A DNA stretch of 64,000 nt. Origin: Epinephelus fuscoguttatus (taxonomy: Eukaryota; Chordata; Actinopteri; Perciformes; Serranidae). Positions 36,101-46,400 of this stretch are shown here, in pieces (the first letter of the stretch is position 1; each line of letters opens with the position of its first letter). The notes beneath the pieces were generated by a model. The model searched no databases. It saw only the letters and a list, made by a program, of their open reading frames with translations, and was not told where the DNA came from. Where the stretch lies: the NCBI RefSeq assembly GCF_011397635.1, contig NC_064761.1:43364143-43428142 (forward strand), written 5' to 3'. A program made the position numbers and the translations under genes.

Positions 36101-38370
36101 AACAGAGATGAAACTAGTTCTGTTTATTTTTTTTTCAAGACTCCAGCAGAATTTCTTACAATACAGCTGACTTAGTATTTAATAATATTAAAGGGACAGT
36201 TCTCCTGCAGTGCTGTCTATCAGCCTAGGTGTTTTGGTGTGAGTTGCTGATTGTTGGGGTGATCAGCTGTAGAGGTGGCTGCCCTCTCTTGTAGAGAATT
36301 AAACTCAGTGTCACTCAGCTGGTGGTGCTCAAGACAAGACAAGGCCTGGATATTTTGCTCCTCATTGAACATTAACAAGGGATTTCTGAAAGGCCAGTAT
36401 GAACAGGAGGAATTACCTTAAAAGTCATCGTGTAGTATGTCATAAAAACATCCCGAAAAATGTCATATTAAAGTATGTCGTCCAAATATCATAAAAAACG
36501 TCATAGTATAACATGTTGTCCTAATGTCATAAAAAAATGTCATACTATACTATGACATTTTTTAATGATATTTTGAGAACATACTATATGACGTTTTTTC
36601 ATTATTTTTGACGACATACTATACTATGACGTTTTTTATGATATTTGGATGACATACTATACTATGACGTTTTTTCATTATTTTTGACGACATACTATAC
36701 TATGACGTTTTTTATGATATTATGACGACACGCTATACTATGACATTTTTTCATGATTTTTGACGACATACTATACTATGATGTTTTTTCATTATTTTTG
36801 ACAACATTCAAACTATGACGTTTTTTCATTATTTTTGACGATATACTATACTATGATGTTTTTTCATTATTTTTGACGATATACTATACTATGACGTTTT
36901 TTATGATATTATGACGACATACTATACTATGACGTTTTTTCATTATTTTTGACGATATACTATACTATGACGTTTTTTATGATATTATGACGACATACTA
37001 TACTATGACGTTTTTTCATGATTTTTGACGACATACTATACTATGACGTTTTTATGATATTATGACGACATACTATACTATGACGTTATAGTATAGTATG
37101 TCGTCCAAATATCACAAAAAAAGTCATAGTATAGTATGTCGTCCAGATTTTTTTTAGAACTACTGATCGAGGATCTTTGTTTCAAAATGCTTTAAAATGG
37201 TCAGTTTAGCTGTTAAATTCCTAAAAAGTTATCCTGAGGAGTTGGATCTCAAAATGTCCTCACCCCACCTGAAAGTCATGACAATGACAACTCTATCTGT
37301 CAAACAATTTAATAAAAACACTTATATTTACAGCTTAATACAGTTGTTTTGCCTGGTTTATTCCTTTCAGCAGCCTTTTTGCAGCAGAGGTGCCAAATGT
37401 ATATGCTGCATCTTAGATCTCTTTTTTTCACTGTCACTTTTGCAGAGGAGACCCAACTGTCCCCTGTGATCGTGTGTGCAGTCGCCGCCCCGATCGCGAT
37501 GATTCTGGTGTGTTTGTGCCACTGTTCTGCGGTGAAGGAAAGGTAGGACACCAACAGCAGCTCCATGTGGATTTATCAGTGAAAGCAACTCACAAACTCA
37601 AAGCTTTTATTGTTTGTTCATTTACAGTTGTGCAGAAACACATAACCATTGTTGTCACAGAAATGTTGCAGCAATAAAAATACATAATTACACTGCCATT
37701 AAACCTGCCATGCTATAACCCCCCCCCCCCCCCCAGGTTCTGGGTGTATTTCCAGTGCCTCATGCTCGATAATGTGCCAGATCCTGCAAACAGCAAGTGG
37801 GCCAAAGAGTGTACCCAGGAGAAGGTAATGTAATGTGGATCAGATACAAACAACTGTAAGTTACAACTCACTGTTCGGAGTTTAATCCTGTATCTCTCCT
37901 CAAAACAGGGCAAGATGAACCTCCAGCTGCAGCTGAGCAACTCCACTGTAACCGAAGAGGAGCAAGAGCCCATCTTGGTGGAGGTGGAGGAGGTGCCCAA
38001 GCAGAACAGTGACAAATGCACATCTATGGGCACCTCCTCGCAGCTGCCCTCACAAACCAGCCTGAGCCCCGCAGCAGAGCCGGCCACACTGCTCTACCCT
38101 CTGACCACCTACATCAAGAGCTTCTCCCACGACTCAGACAGCTCCGACCACACGCAGACCTCTCTGGACACCAACACGACCGTGGACTACATCTCATCAC
38201 ACGGCCCGGGAAATATAGACGAGGAGAATGAGGAGGAGGAGGACGAGTTTGAAGAAATGCTGGATTTCTTCCCCAGTCACAACATCTTCGTAGAGCCACT
38301 GCGGTTTGAGGGGAAGTTGACTCTGAACGCGGTCAGAATTGACTGCAGTGACTTCTTACAGGACAGTTAG
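21063..38370 (+). CDS. il12rb2: Interleukin-12 receptor subunit beta 2, complete (15 coding exons)
   Basis: Signal-transducing IL-12 receptor chain at the lymphocyte surface (JAK2/TYK2, STAT4). Coding exons: 21063-21129, 22871-23131, 24632-24755, 24832-25022, 25411-25553, 28285-28423, 31213-31286, 31845-32055, 32192-32389, 32476-32577, 35305-35451, 35587-35718, 37446-37542, 37737-37824, 37909-38370. All splice phases agree and give 811 residues, near the human 862. Order: signal peptide (1-22), Cys-rich Ig-like domain (23-109), five fibronectin-III-type domains with CTWNRGRDT and WSQWS (294-298), TM (about 603-624), box 1 NVPDPANS (641-648), acidic tail. The C-terminus GKLTLNAVRIDC matches human DKLTLDQLKMRC. 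Y752 (DYISSHGPGNIDE) aligns with the human STAT4 site YLPSNID. The leader has uORFs. Confidence 0.92.
21166..21597. mobile_element. Teleost hAT-like repeat (CTAAGTACATTTACTCAAGTAC family)
   Basis: The left end reads GTAACTAAGTACATTTACTC and the right end TTACTCAAGTAAAAGATCAG then GAGTACTTCTTCCAAC. This is a very common fish repeat as I recall it. It sits in the first coding intron of il12rb2. A short related piece appears near 62,440-62,525. Confidence 0.65.
23345..23835. repeat. Degenerate ~60-bp tandem array in il12rb2 intron
   Basis: About eight diverged units share the phrases AACACCTGCTTT, TGGCACAATTGCAGCTGGAAATGC and GATGTCTTGCTAAA. The period is close to 60 bp. It begins some 210 bp after the donor of the Ig-domain exon and ends at TTGTTTGTTGGTCTCAACAG. 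It gives a spurious 82-residue ORF on + and an 81-residue one on -. Confidence 0.85.
24301..24461. repeat. 84-bp tandem duplication
   Basis: Two essentially identical copies start at 24,301 and 24,385, each running from AGTTCCCTAACATGAAACAT to TTATGCAATGCAATTG. The high identity indicates a recent duplication. It lies in the il12rb2 intron before exon 24,632. Confidence 0.95.
26395..27060. repeat. Probable dispersed repeat with CCCGCGGGT and ATTCG motifs
   Basis: The left part repeats ATATTCG, TATTCGTT and similar motifs. The right part repeats GACCCGC, GGGTCCCGCGGG and GGGTCGACCCGCGCATCAC. This is the feel of a hAT-type fish repeat, but I could not define termini or target duplications. It is the main content of the il12rb2 intron between 25,554 and 28,284; the rest of that intron shows nothing clear. 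Confidence 0.35.
29420..29985 (+). mobile_element. Rex3/RTE-type retroposon 3' end
   Basis: The + strand encodes PPGRLPLEVFWARPTGRRPR, then GRPRTHWRDYISHLAWERLG and EELESVAEERDVWSALISLLP, the well-known C-terminus of the Rex3 (RTE clade) polyprotein of fish. Upstream in another frame come GRTIVVNRELSQ-like and THGHELW-like remnants. The 3' end is GATAAGCAGTTGAAAATGGATGGA. It is 5' truncated, frameshifted and inserted in an il12rb2 intron. Confidence 0.88.
30485..30760 (+). mobile_element. TTAA-type MITE fragment (AAAGGTCCAGTGTGTAG family)
   Basis: The left end TTTAAAGGTCCAGTGTGTAG leads to TAGTGCCATCTAGTGGTGAG and GGTTTGTCCGTTCTGGGC. A fuller copy in reverse orientation lies in hsd17b7 at 57,414-58,124. 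The right end is missing or decayed here. Confidence 0.7.
30908..31158. mobile_element. 251-bp MITE with perfect 18-bp inverted ends
   Basis: The left end CAGTCCCTCCAGGATGTT is exactly mirrored by AACATCCTGGAGGGACTG at the right end. The element ends 54 bp before the il12rb2 exon at 31,213. I could not establish a clear target duplication. It has no transposase. Confidence 0.85.
33485..34732 (+). repeat. Family-A dispersed repeat with nested insertion
   Basis: The left part (33,485-33,690) reads GTGCTGCAGTGGTTTGCATT to GAATGGTTGTCTGTCTCTAT. The right part (34,590-34,732) reads TATGTGTCAGCCCTGTGATA to the tail GAATGAATGAATGAATT. The two halves become contiguous if the insert 33,691-34,589 is removed. 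It occupies an il12rb2 intron. Confidence 0.75.
33691..34589. mobile_element. GC-rich DNA element with 13-bp inverted ends and TAT duplication
   Basis: The ends GGGCTCTAGTTTC and GAAACTAGAGGCC are near-perfect inverted repeats, and TAT flanks both sides. The interior repeats GGCGCAG and GCGCAGG motifs near both ends, so sub-terminal inverted sequence is long. A 3-bp duplication hints at Harbinger-like insertion. A 170-residue - strand ORF (33,575-34,087) is low-complexity and unsupported. Confidence 0.75.
36420..37150. repeat. AT-rich satellite with inverted flanks
   Basis: Roughly a dozen units of 35-40 bp contain CATACTATACTATGACGTTT followed by TTTCAT(G/T)ATTTTTGACGA or TATGATATTATGACGA. 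At both margins (36,430-36,545 and 37,085-37,142) the same motif is inverted, as CATAGTATAGTATGTCGTCC. The array lies in the il12rb2 intron before the TM exon. Confidence 0.9.
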
Positions 38371-39720
38371 TGTTCACCTGAAACCAGAACTCTTTGATGA
38401 GACGAGGTTTGGTGAAGACAGGACGCAGTGGCCGGAGGTGGCGACTGGATCCCGCTTTCTTTCAACACCAACTACCTCCTTCCTCACTGAAAACTGTAAC
38501 AAAAAGCTCTGGCTGAAGTCGTCCAGAGCAGCTGTGCAGTGATCATTTCTGACTGGAAAAATACTTATTTCATGCATTACAATTGTCTTCTCTTCAGAGC
38601 AGCGTCGGACACACTAATGCCATGAGCGAAATGAACACAGTACAGTTTGCACGACAGAGTATCAGATCAGATATTGTCATTTCTGCCTGTCTAAAGCGAA
38701 CGGTTTGAAAAAGACATCCATATGCTGGCAGCACTCATTGGCCAGTACCAGGACCCTGAAACTCAAGCCGCTAAATTGAATTCAGCTCTCATTCATTTTA
38801 TTATTTGCAGCTGTTTTTTTCGTACTGTAACATATCAAACGTCATGCATACTCTTATCATAGCGTGCATCTATGCTACCTCAGTCTTAGCTCATCTAAAA
38901 CAGGAGAAAGGTACGTTTGTTAGTGGGTTAGTTACTATTTTGCTGAAGATCAGACTCAAGATAAATCAATTCTAACACTCTTATCTGCATTTTTAAATAT
39001 CTGAAAACAAGTGTTTGCAGCCATGCTAGCAGCTCTGTGAGACTGGACACAGCTAAATGCTAACATGCTGATGCTGAGGAGGTATAATCCTCTTGGTTTA
39101 GCGTGTTAGCATGCTACATTGTGTCGGTTAGAGCTCACACTGCAAAGCACAGCAACGTTTTGGAGCTATCTGGCCGTAAGTTTACATTTTGAGCTGATGA
39201 TGGCGCCACATGATCACCAAGTCATCCTGCAGTTGAGCTTGAATGTTCCACATATCACCTTATTCCACGCAGAAGCTGTTTGCAAATTATCTTTAAACCA
39301 AAAATGACAACCTGCTGGTGGCGACAGATACACAGGTAGAAAAATCAGGGGATTGTTTTTACTATATTTGCACTGATGCATCTCAGGTATGTGGGCACAG
39401 GGACGCTGCTGTGCTGTATATTGTTTTTTGTACATAGTGTTAAATAATCTATGTTGCATCAGCTGAACTCAGAAAAACACTTTCCGACTCTGCTTTGCAC
39501 AAAGATGTGTGTTAGAATTACAAGCTTGATTTGATTTCAATCACCAAAGTAGGGTTCATCCTCTGGGACCATAAATGCCTGTAAAAAATGTCGTTGCAAA
39601 AACATTCTATGTATAGTATTTTTCTTTGGTCGCTGTAATTGCTTCATTTAGTCACGCAGCTGTAATGAGAATGATTTGTTCATTTTAATGTGCAAATAAA
39701 GTGATTTAATCTCTGATTGA
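38371..39720 (+). other. il12rb2: il12rb2 3' UTR and poly(A) signal
   Basis: After the stop at 38,368-38,370 the sequence runs about 1.3 kb to AATAAA at 39,695-39,700, followed by a T/GT-rich stretch (GATTATCTGTCTCTTG). This is the only strong canonical signal I noted in the right place. ATTTA-type motifs are present but not dense. Confidence 0.65.
39695..39700 (+). terminator. il12rb2: Poly(A) signal of il12rb2
   Basis: Canonical AATAAA within TGCAAATAAAGTGATTT, with a GT/T-rich downstream element. Confidence 0.65.
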
Positions 39721-39990
39721 TTATCTGTCTCTTGTATGAGCTGCTGGTCTGAAACAGGGTAAACTGACTGACCTGAGGCCTGTACAGCTTAGCCAGGATA
39801 TCTTTTCATCATCTGGACTGACTAACCTGTCACATCGGCCGTCTGAATAAACCGTGCAACAAAGCTGTTATCAACTAGTTCAGTCAACTGAGTTTTCCTG
39901 TCCAGCCGCAAGTGTGTTCATGTGAAAGAGGCGGGGGTGTTGATTACGAGCGACATCATCAAAAGCACTAATGAAGGAGGCTGCTTCATA

Positions 39991-40770
39991 TCTCACTATA
40001 TAATGACGAAAACTCTGTGTGTGTGTGTGTGTTCCATGTTTTTCTCCTCACTGACTTGGTCAATCCATGTGAAATTTGGCACAGTGGTAGAGGGTCATGG
40101 GAGGATGCCAATGAAGCAATATTACATCAATTGGCCAAAGGGGGGCGCTATAGCAACCCATTGAAATGTCAAACTTTGAATGGGCATATCTCATGCCCCG
40201 TATGTGGTAGAGACATGAAACTTTGCACAGAGATGCCTCTCCTCATGAGGAACACATTTGCCTCAAGAACCCATAACTTCCGCTTATATAGATTTTCCAC
40301 CATTTTGAATTTTTTGAAAAACACTTCAAATGGATCTCTTCCTAGGAAGTTTGAGCGATCTGCATGAAACTGGGTGAACATAATCTAGGGAGCAATATCT
40401 AAAGTTCCCTCTTGGCAAAAGTTGGAAAACTTCCTAAAACTGAGCTTCTATAAGGCAATGAATATTGTGGAGGGCGTGGCTCATCACATAAAGGTGTAGA
40501 ACATCTCAAGGGTTTCACCCATCACCACGCAACTTTGTAGGCATATGAGCACACATAATCTGAGGGGACCCCTCCATTATTGAGCCCATCAAACAAAATG
40601 GGGGCGCTAGAGAGCTCATTTCTTATCTAGGCCTAACCGCCATATGGATTTTTACTAAACTTGGTAGATATGTAGAACAGGACGCCTCAAGGTGACTGGA
40701 GAAATTTAACTCTAATTGGCAACTGGGTGGCGCTATAACAACAGAAAAATGCTTCAAAGTGAGAAAATGT
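39991..40770 (+). mobile_element. Helitron-like dispersed repeat
   Basis: It begins TCTCACTATATAATGACGAA followed by AACTCTGTGTGTGTG, the style of fish Helitron 5' ends. It continues with repeated phrases such as GGGCGCTATAG, CATGAAACTTTGCACAG and GGAAGTTTGAGCGATC that I recall from many fish genomes. No Rep/helicase coding is seen, so it is non-autonomous. The 3' end is uncertain. Confidence 0.5.
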
Positions 40771-42140
40771 TGAAACACTGAAAATGCAATCCAGAAATTC
40801 ACAGTTCACCGTACTTAAATTACATGTGGGTATCTCTACGTTATATTTGGCGTTAGTATAGAGTATGATTTGCCATTTAGTTGGATGATGAGTGTGTCAC
40901 ATAAACACTTTAAAGTAACACCAGACTGTTTCTGCTGCTGAAGTAAAGAGTGGAAAAGTAGTTCATGACTGATGACGTCTGTCTGTCTGAAATGTTGCAT
41001 TTGTAACTAAAGCTGATTAACAGGGTGGATTATTTTACTTTTAAGTTTCACTTATAAGCTGCAGTTATTGATTTAGAGCATAAAAAACATCACTGTGGAC
41101 TAAAATTAACTTTGCACAAGTTAAAATGAAGCTAAAATCATGTGTTTAGTGTGTAAACAATCTCACTGTTATAAAACCAGTAGAAATAGAGACCTGAGAT
41201 GAAACGATTCTGACCAGTGACAACAGGTCAGTAGAATCCTCACATGCACTTTGTTACTCAGTATTATTCCAGATGACAAAATTCTAAAGTTGTTGAGGGT
41301 CGTGTAAACAGCATATTTTGTTAGATAGGTATTTTGAAGTAGGCTTTCTTCCAAATGTAGTATTTTCCATTTAAAGATTTTAGGATCATTCTCTGGACGT
41401 GTATAGCGCTTTCAGAAAATGCGTCCCAGTTTAAGTTCTTACTGCAGTTTGTAACCTGTCTACAGTGCGTAGTGTGCAAACCAATTCAACAGTTTGTAAA
41501 GCTGGGGCTGCGATATAAGATGCAACACACCTACTTTTAAACATTTTTAAAGACTATTACATTTTGGGATACGCCCAAAAACCGCATTGCTGACATTTTC
41601 AGGGTGGTTAAGAGGCTGTGTTCACTGTAGAGTGATACCGCCACCAATAGAAAACTTAATAAAAATCTAATTTTGGCACAAAGAATCAAAACCGCTAAAC
41701 AGGTCACCTGGTTTGTGTTGACATGAAAAACGACACGTTAGGACATGTTGACTGAATTATGCACAGCTGCATCTAAAAAGTATGAATGGAATATTCATCT
41801 CCATTATCTATAGCCACTCCTAGTTTACAGGAGTATTGTGGGGGTGTTTTCTTTCAGAATACGGGCAAAAACCAGAATATTTTGTGCGTGTAAACCGATC
41901 GCGTCTCTGGATCCAGACCTTCGAGTCGAGCTTGGAGCAGGAGACCATTTAACAAGCTTGCTTCAGTAAAGAGACGTGTGAACGCTCACTCTGAACAGAG
42001 CGAGGGTACTCAGAGATCACGCGTGTTCATTATATGCGGTTGTGAGCAGAGAAGCAAATAGTGCACATTTTCAGATCCACTTTGCCTGGGTTCAAATTAA
42101 CATTTAAAAAAGTGACAGTGCAAAAGATTTAACGACCATC
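40771..42140. other. Intergenic, nothing recognised
   Basis: Sequence between the Helitron-like repeat and the distal serbp1 poly(A) candidate. No ORF, RNA gene or named repeat could be supported. Confidence 0.5.
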
Positions 42141-43457
42141 TTTATTTACCGACAGAGGTCTCTAATAGCAGGGCTAGAATTCACACATTTGTGGAGCACT
42201 TCAGTTGTTCCACACAATGAACAACTGTATTTCTTTCAGAGCAATTATGCAGTGGTGCCACTGTGGAAGCTACAGGGCAAGTCAACAGTGGAGGAAAATA
42301 TCAGCACAGAACAGACTGCAAAAACAAACTGAAGCTGGGCTGAGTTTACACCTGTGGAAGGACGCTCGAGTGGAGTGTGTAAACAGCTGGAGAAGGTCTG
42401 AAGGCTTCCAGACGACTAAAGCCACGTCTCAACTGTGTGAAGACACTTCCTCTCCGAATCACTCTTCAAAGTAAAAACAAAGGCATTAATTGACTTGCAC
42501 ATGGCTGGTAATCAAAGATGAAATGAGCAGGGAGGAAGAGAGATCAGATGGTGAGTAACACCCCAAATACATCAGAAATCAGAACACATGAAGTAACTTT
42601 CAGCTTCAAATTAATCCACGTGACAAATATCTCGGGATCAATGCAAATTTAGGAGAGTAATCACCAGTGAGTTCCTCCAAAATGACCTAATGTTCCTCCT
42701 TCAGAACATTTCAGTACAAAAAAAACCTTAATACAGATTCAGGCTCCATTTCATCAATGCATTCAAATGCAGGCAGCAACGCTTGACCAAAGATCAAGGT
42801 GTGTCCTATTTGCACCATGTGAAATACAGTCTCTGAAAGAATTTATGAAAATAGTTAAGATTTACAGGCCGAAGATCATAGAAGAATAGACCTCCTGTAT
42901 AAAATATAAAACAATACCCCAGTGCTAAAGAAAAAACTCAGTAAATCTCAATGAGTGAAGCTGCAACTTCAGAAATACCTGGTGCAGCAGAGCTTATGAG
43001 CTTGGGTCGGAGCTCCACAGTGCTTATTTCAAAGCGAGCAAGCAATGGCTTCACACCAAGCTTAAGACACCCTTCTTATGCTTACACTTCGAAATGCATA
43101 TTTTCAAGCAGCAATTACAAAAATTTATCAATGGACAATGCATAACCTCTGAAAAAAATACTGTATGAAAACATCCCTGCTACTTTGTTTCCAAGTACAA
43201 AACCTCTACCAATAAGTTGCTCCAGAGTAGCAAGAAGTCCTTTTCTTTTTTTGTTATTTTTTTTTTTGTTAATTTCTGTTTTTTTTTTCCATCTTCGTTT
43301 TGTTTTTATTGGGTAAAACTCAGTCCTCAAGTTGAGTGCCATAGTTAATGACAGTCTTCTCCATCATTTCACTTTGCTGAAGGATCCAGGAACATGCAAG
43401 CCTCGTAGTGGAGGTGCTCAGGGGGCTCCTGTAGGCCTGAGGGACAGCAGCCGGGGC
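42141..43457 (-). other. serbp1: serbp1 3' UTR (extent uncertain)
   Basis: Downstream of the serbp1 stop (43,458-43,460). Two canonical AATAAA signals occur on the - strand: a proximal one at 43,304-43,309 and a distal one at 42,141-42,146. They would give a UTR of about 0.15 or 1.3 kb. Mammalian SERBP1 has a long 3' UTR, so the distal site or both are plausible. Confidence 0.45.
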
Positions 43458-46400
43458 TTAGGCCAAGGCTGGGAAGGCCTCTGGGTCGTCCACGTTGGGC
43501 ACAGACACAGATGACTGAGGGGAAGCAGACACGAAGGAGGAGTTAGAATATGCAAAGCATGAACGGACTTCATGGGACAGGGACAGAAAATGTTGATAAA
43601 TCAGATGATAAAATACAGACAGATGCAGACCTCAATTAGGGCTGCAACTAACGATTATTTTCATTGTCCACTAATCTGTCGATTATTTCTTCGATTAGTC
43701 GACTAATCATTTCATCGAAAAATGTGATAAAATGTTGAAAAATGTCAGCCTGTCTCGCCCAAACCCCAAAATTACGCCATCTAATGTCTTGTTTCGTACT
43801 CACGCCAAAGGGTTTTAGTTCACCATCATGGCAGAGTGTGTAAAGCTGCCAATATCTGAACAGAAGAAGCTGCAGTAAGAGTATTTTGGGTACTTTTATA
43901 GTACTTTTCTATGGAACATAACTCAAACCGATTAGTCGACTACTAAAATAGTCACCGATTATTTTAATAGTCGATTAGTCATCGATTAGTCGACTAATCG
44001 TTGCAGCCCTAACCTCAATATTATGCTGTGTCAGGGTGTCTACATCTTCAGACAGTTTAATGCTTCAAAGACCACTTTAATCCAAATTTAGGACAGGTCA
44101 TGTTTTACTCAATTAAGCATCGCAGCATTGCAGGCCAGCAGTATACATCTGGTCTTACGAGATAAGTGTTAGAGCGAGTTAAGTTAATCTGCATTTTGCC
44201 AACATGTACGTGCAAGTATGAAGTTAAATGACAGTATTAAGTTGTTTTTTTTAATAGATTTGTAACATTGGAAACGCGGACTTACACGTAAAAGCTTTGC
44301 TCATTTTCACAAAAAGAATTAAAATTAGATAAAATATTTGAGACCTCAAATCAAGGTTTAACATTAAACTCTAAACACAGGTTGAGAATCTTCTTGAGTG
44401 TCCTGCTTTTTAGTTATACTTAGTTGTATCTTTATTTTTACTTGTACATATTGTTTTGTATTGTATTATTATTCCAGTTTAGCTTTCTTGAGCTCTTAAA
44501 TTGTAAGATTTATTTATACTAGGTGAGAGGGAAACAGCATTTCGATTCTCTGCATGTCCTGCACGTAATCGGCAATAAAAACCTTCTGAACTTAAACTTT
44601 AAGACTATTTAATGACTTTTAAGGCCTTACTGTTATACAATTAAATTTAAGACATTTTTAGACTTTTGAAGGACCTGCAGACACGTCTTTGACGCTGAGT
44701 TGATTCTAGTAACATTGTAAAAAAAAATTGTTTGTTTTCTTACTTTGTTTACCAAAAAAATCCTGCAAGCACTTTTATTTCACACTGACTGCACAGAAAG
44801 TGGTGCTATGATGTTTGATGTTAGAGACTTAAATCAATACACATGTGGATCCCACTGATTTGACTGCTTCACAACTTCTTATGCATATGATGGTGTGTTC
44901 TTTAAACTACGACAGCGATAAATCACCTTGCTTAAAGCACCACAATAAATCGACGTGTAACCACTACGATACGCATCATACTGTGAGACTGTTGACGATA
45001 CAGTTTATTAGTTGCTGGAGAGTTGAATTTCCCTTCAGGGATGAATTAAGTTCTTTCTAGTCTCTTCTATTATCAGTGCAGATACTTGGGTGCTAACACA
45101 CAGCAGCTAAGCTTCCTGTCACATGATCTACCTTGTCAGTCCTTCCTCCACGGGCCGGCCTAGTGGCTTCGTCCCTGGGAGCACCGCCGGGTGCACCACC
45201 ACGGCCGCGGCCTCCCCGGCCACCACGTGGTCCACCGCGTCCACGACCTGGACGGCCTAAGTCTCCAAAATTGATCTCCAGCTGGGACGTAATGTCATTG
45301 GCTGGCTTCCGGAAGTGGTGCTCTTCCTCAGGCTGATTTGAAAAAAAGGTAAAAGCAAATTATAATTCATGTGTATCGTGTATCATGTGTATGTAAGCGT
45401 TGGTTTGTTTAGTTTGTGTATGATTTGAGTTCCGAGAGCGTGCAAGAAGAGAAGAGATTGTACCTTGTGCTCCTCCCCTGGAGAGTCAATCAGGTCTTCT
45501 TTCTTATCCTGTGTTGGAAAATAAGCAAAACATTAAAACAACATTCATCTTTCGCTCCATCTGCCATCCTTACTGACTCAATGTGGCTCTGGGCTCACTT
45601 GTAAATACCATCAGTGTACGTCTGGCCTGAGTAAGAGCAGTAAACATTTGCCAATTGAACAGTTTCAATCTGAATTGTTCTACGTGTTGAAGTGTAGAGC
45701 GAAGGTGTGACAAGTGTTTCCCGCACAGAGAGATGAGAGCCAAACTATGAGTCAGTGACTGATGTTAGTTTTGCTTTCAACTGTCTTAATTTCTAGTCTG
45801 TTGCCTAATACGGTCTCTGAATGACATCTCTCTTACAAATACTGAAACAAACAAAAGTCAAATAAATTTACACTCATGTCAGGAAGCGACAACGTCCACC
45901 TAGACCTGTGGCCGGAGTGCAATATGTGACGTGCAGGTGTTAACGACCTTTGGCATATTTTTTTAGCAGCTAATTTAGACAGTGACACTTGTGGTAAGTC
46001 TGACCACTCTAAAGTCATTCACAGGAAACTGATGCAAGACCTGCCTCTCTGATCTGCATGAACAGACAGCTTTGACAACACGGATCGATTGTTGGGGTTG
46101 CTGCATTTATCTAGTACGGTCTACAAAGTCAAGTCTACCAAACTCATCGCCAATGTGAACTATGGATGTATTGAGCACGAGCAGAGCCATAACTTTGACT
46201 CACCTCTGCCTTTGACTTGTGCAGCACAAATCCTTTGTTCCAATCAGCTCCCTCGTTGGCCTTGCGGATGTTGAACTCCACCTTGGCCCGCTCCTTGTCC
46301 TGCATGGCCTTCCATTCATCCAGAGTCATCTCCTTGGGGCCTTCTTCCTTCACTTCCTCAACCTCATTCTCCCTTCAACACACACACACAGACACACAGT

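Noticed and set aside
36420-37150. A CRISPR-like array
   Set aside because: The genome is vertebrate and the units are contiguous AT-rich satellite with no unique spacers.
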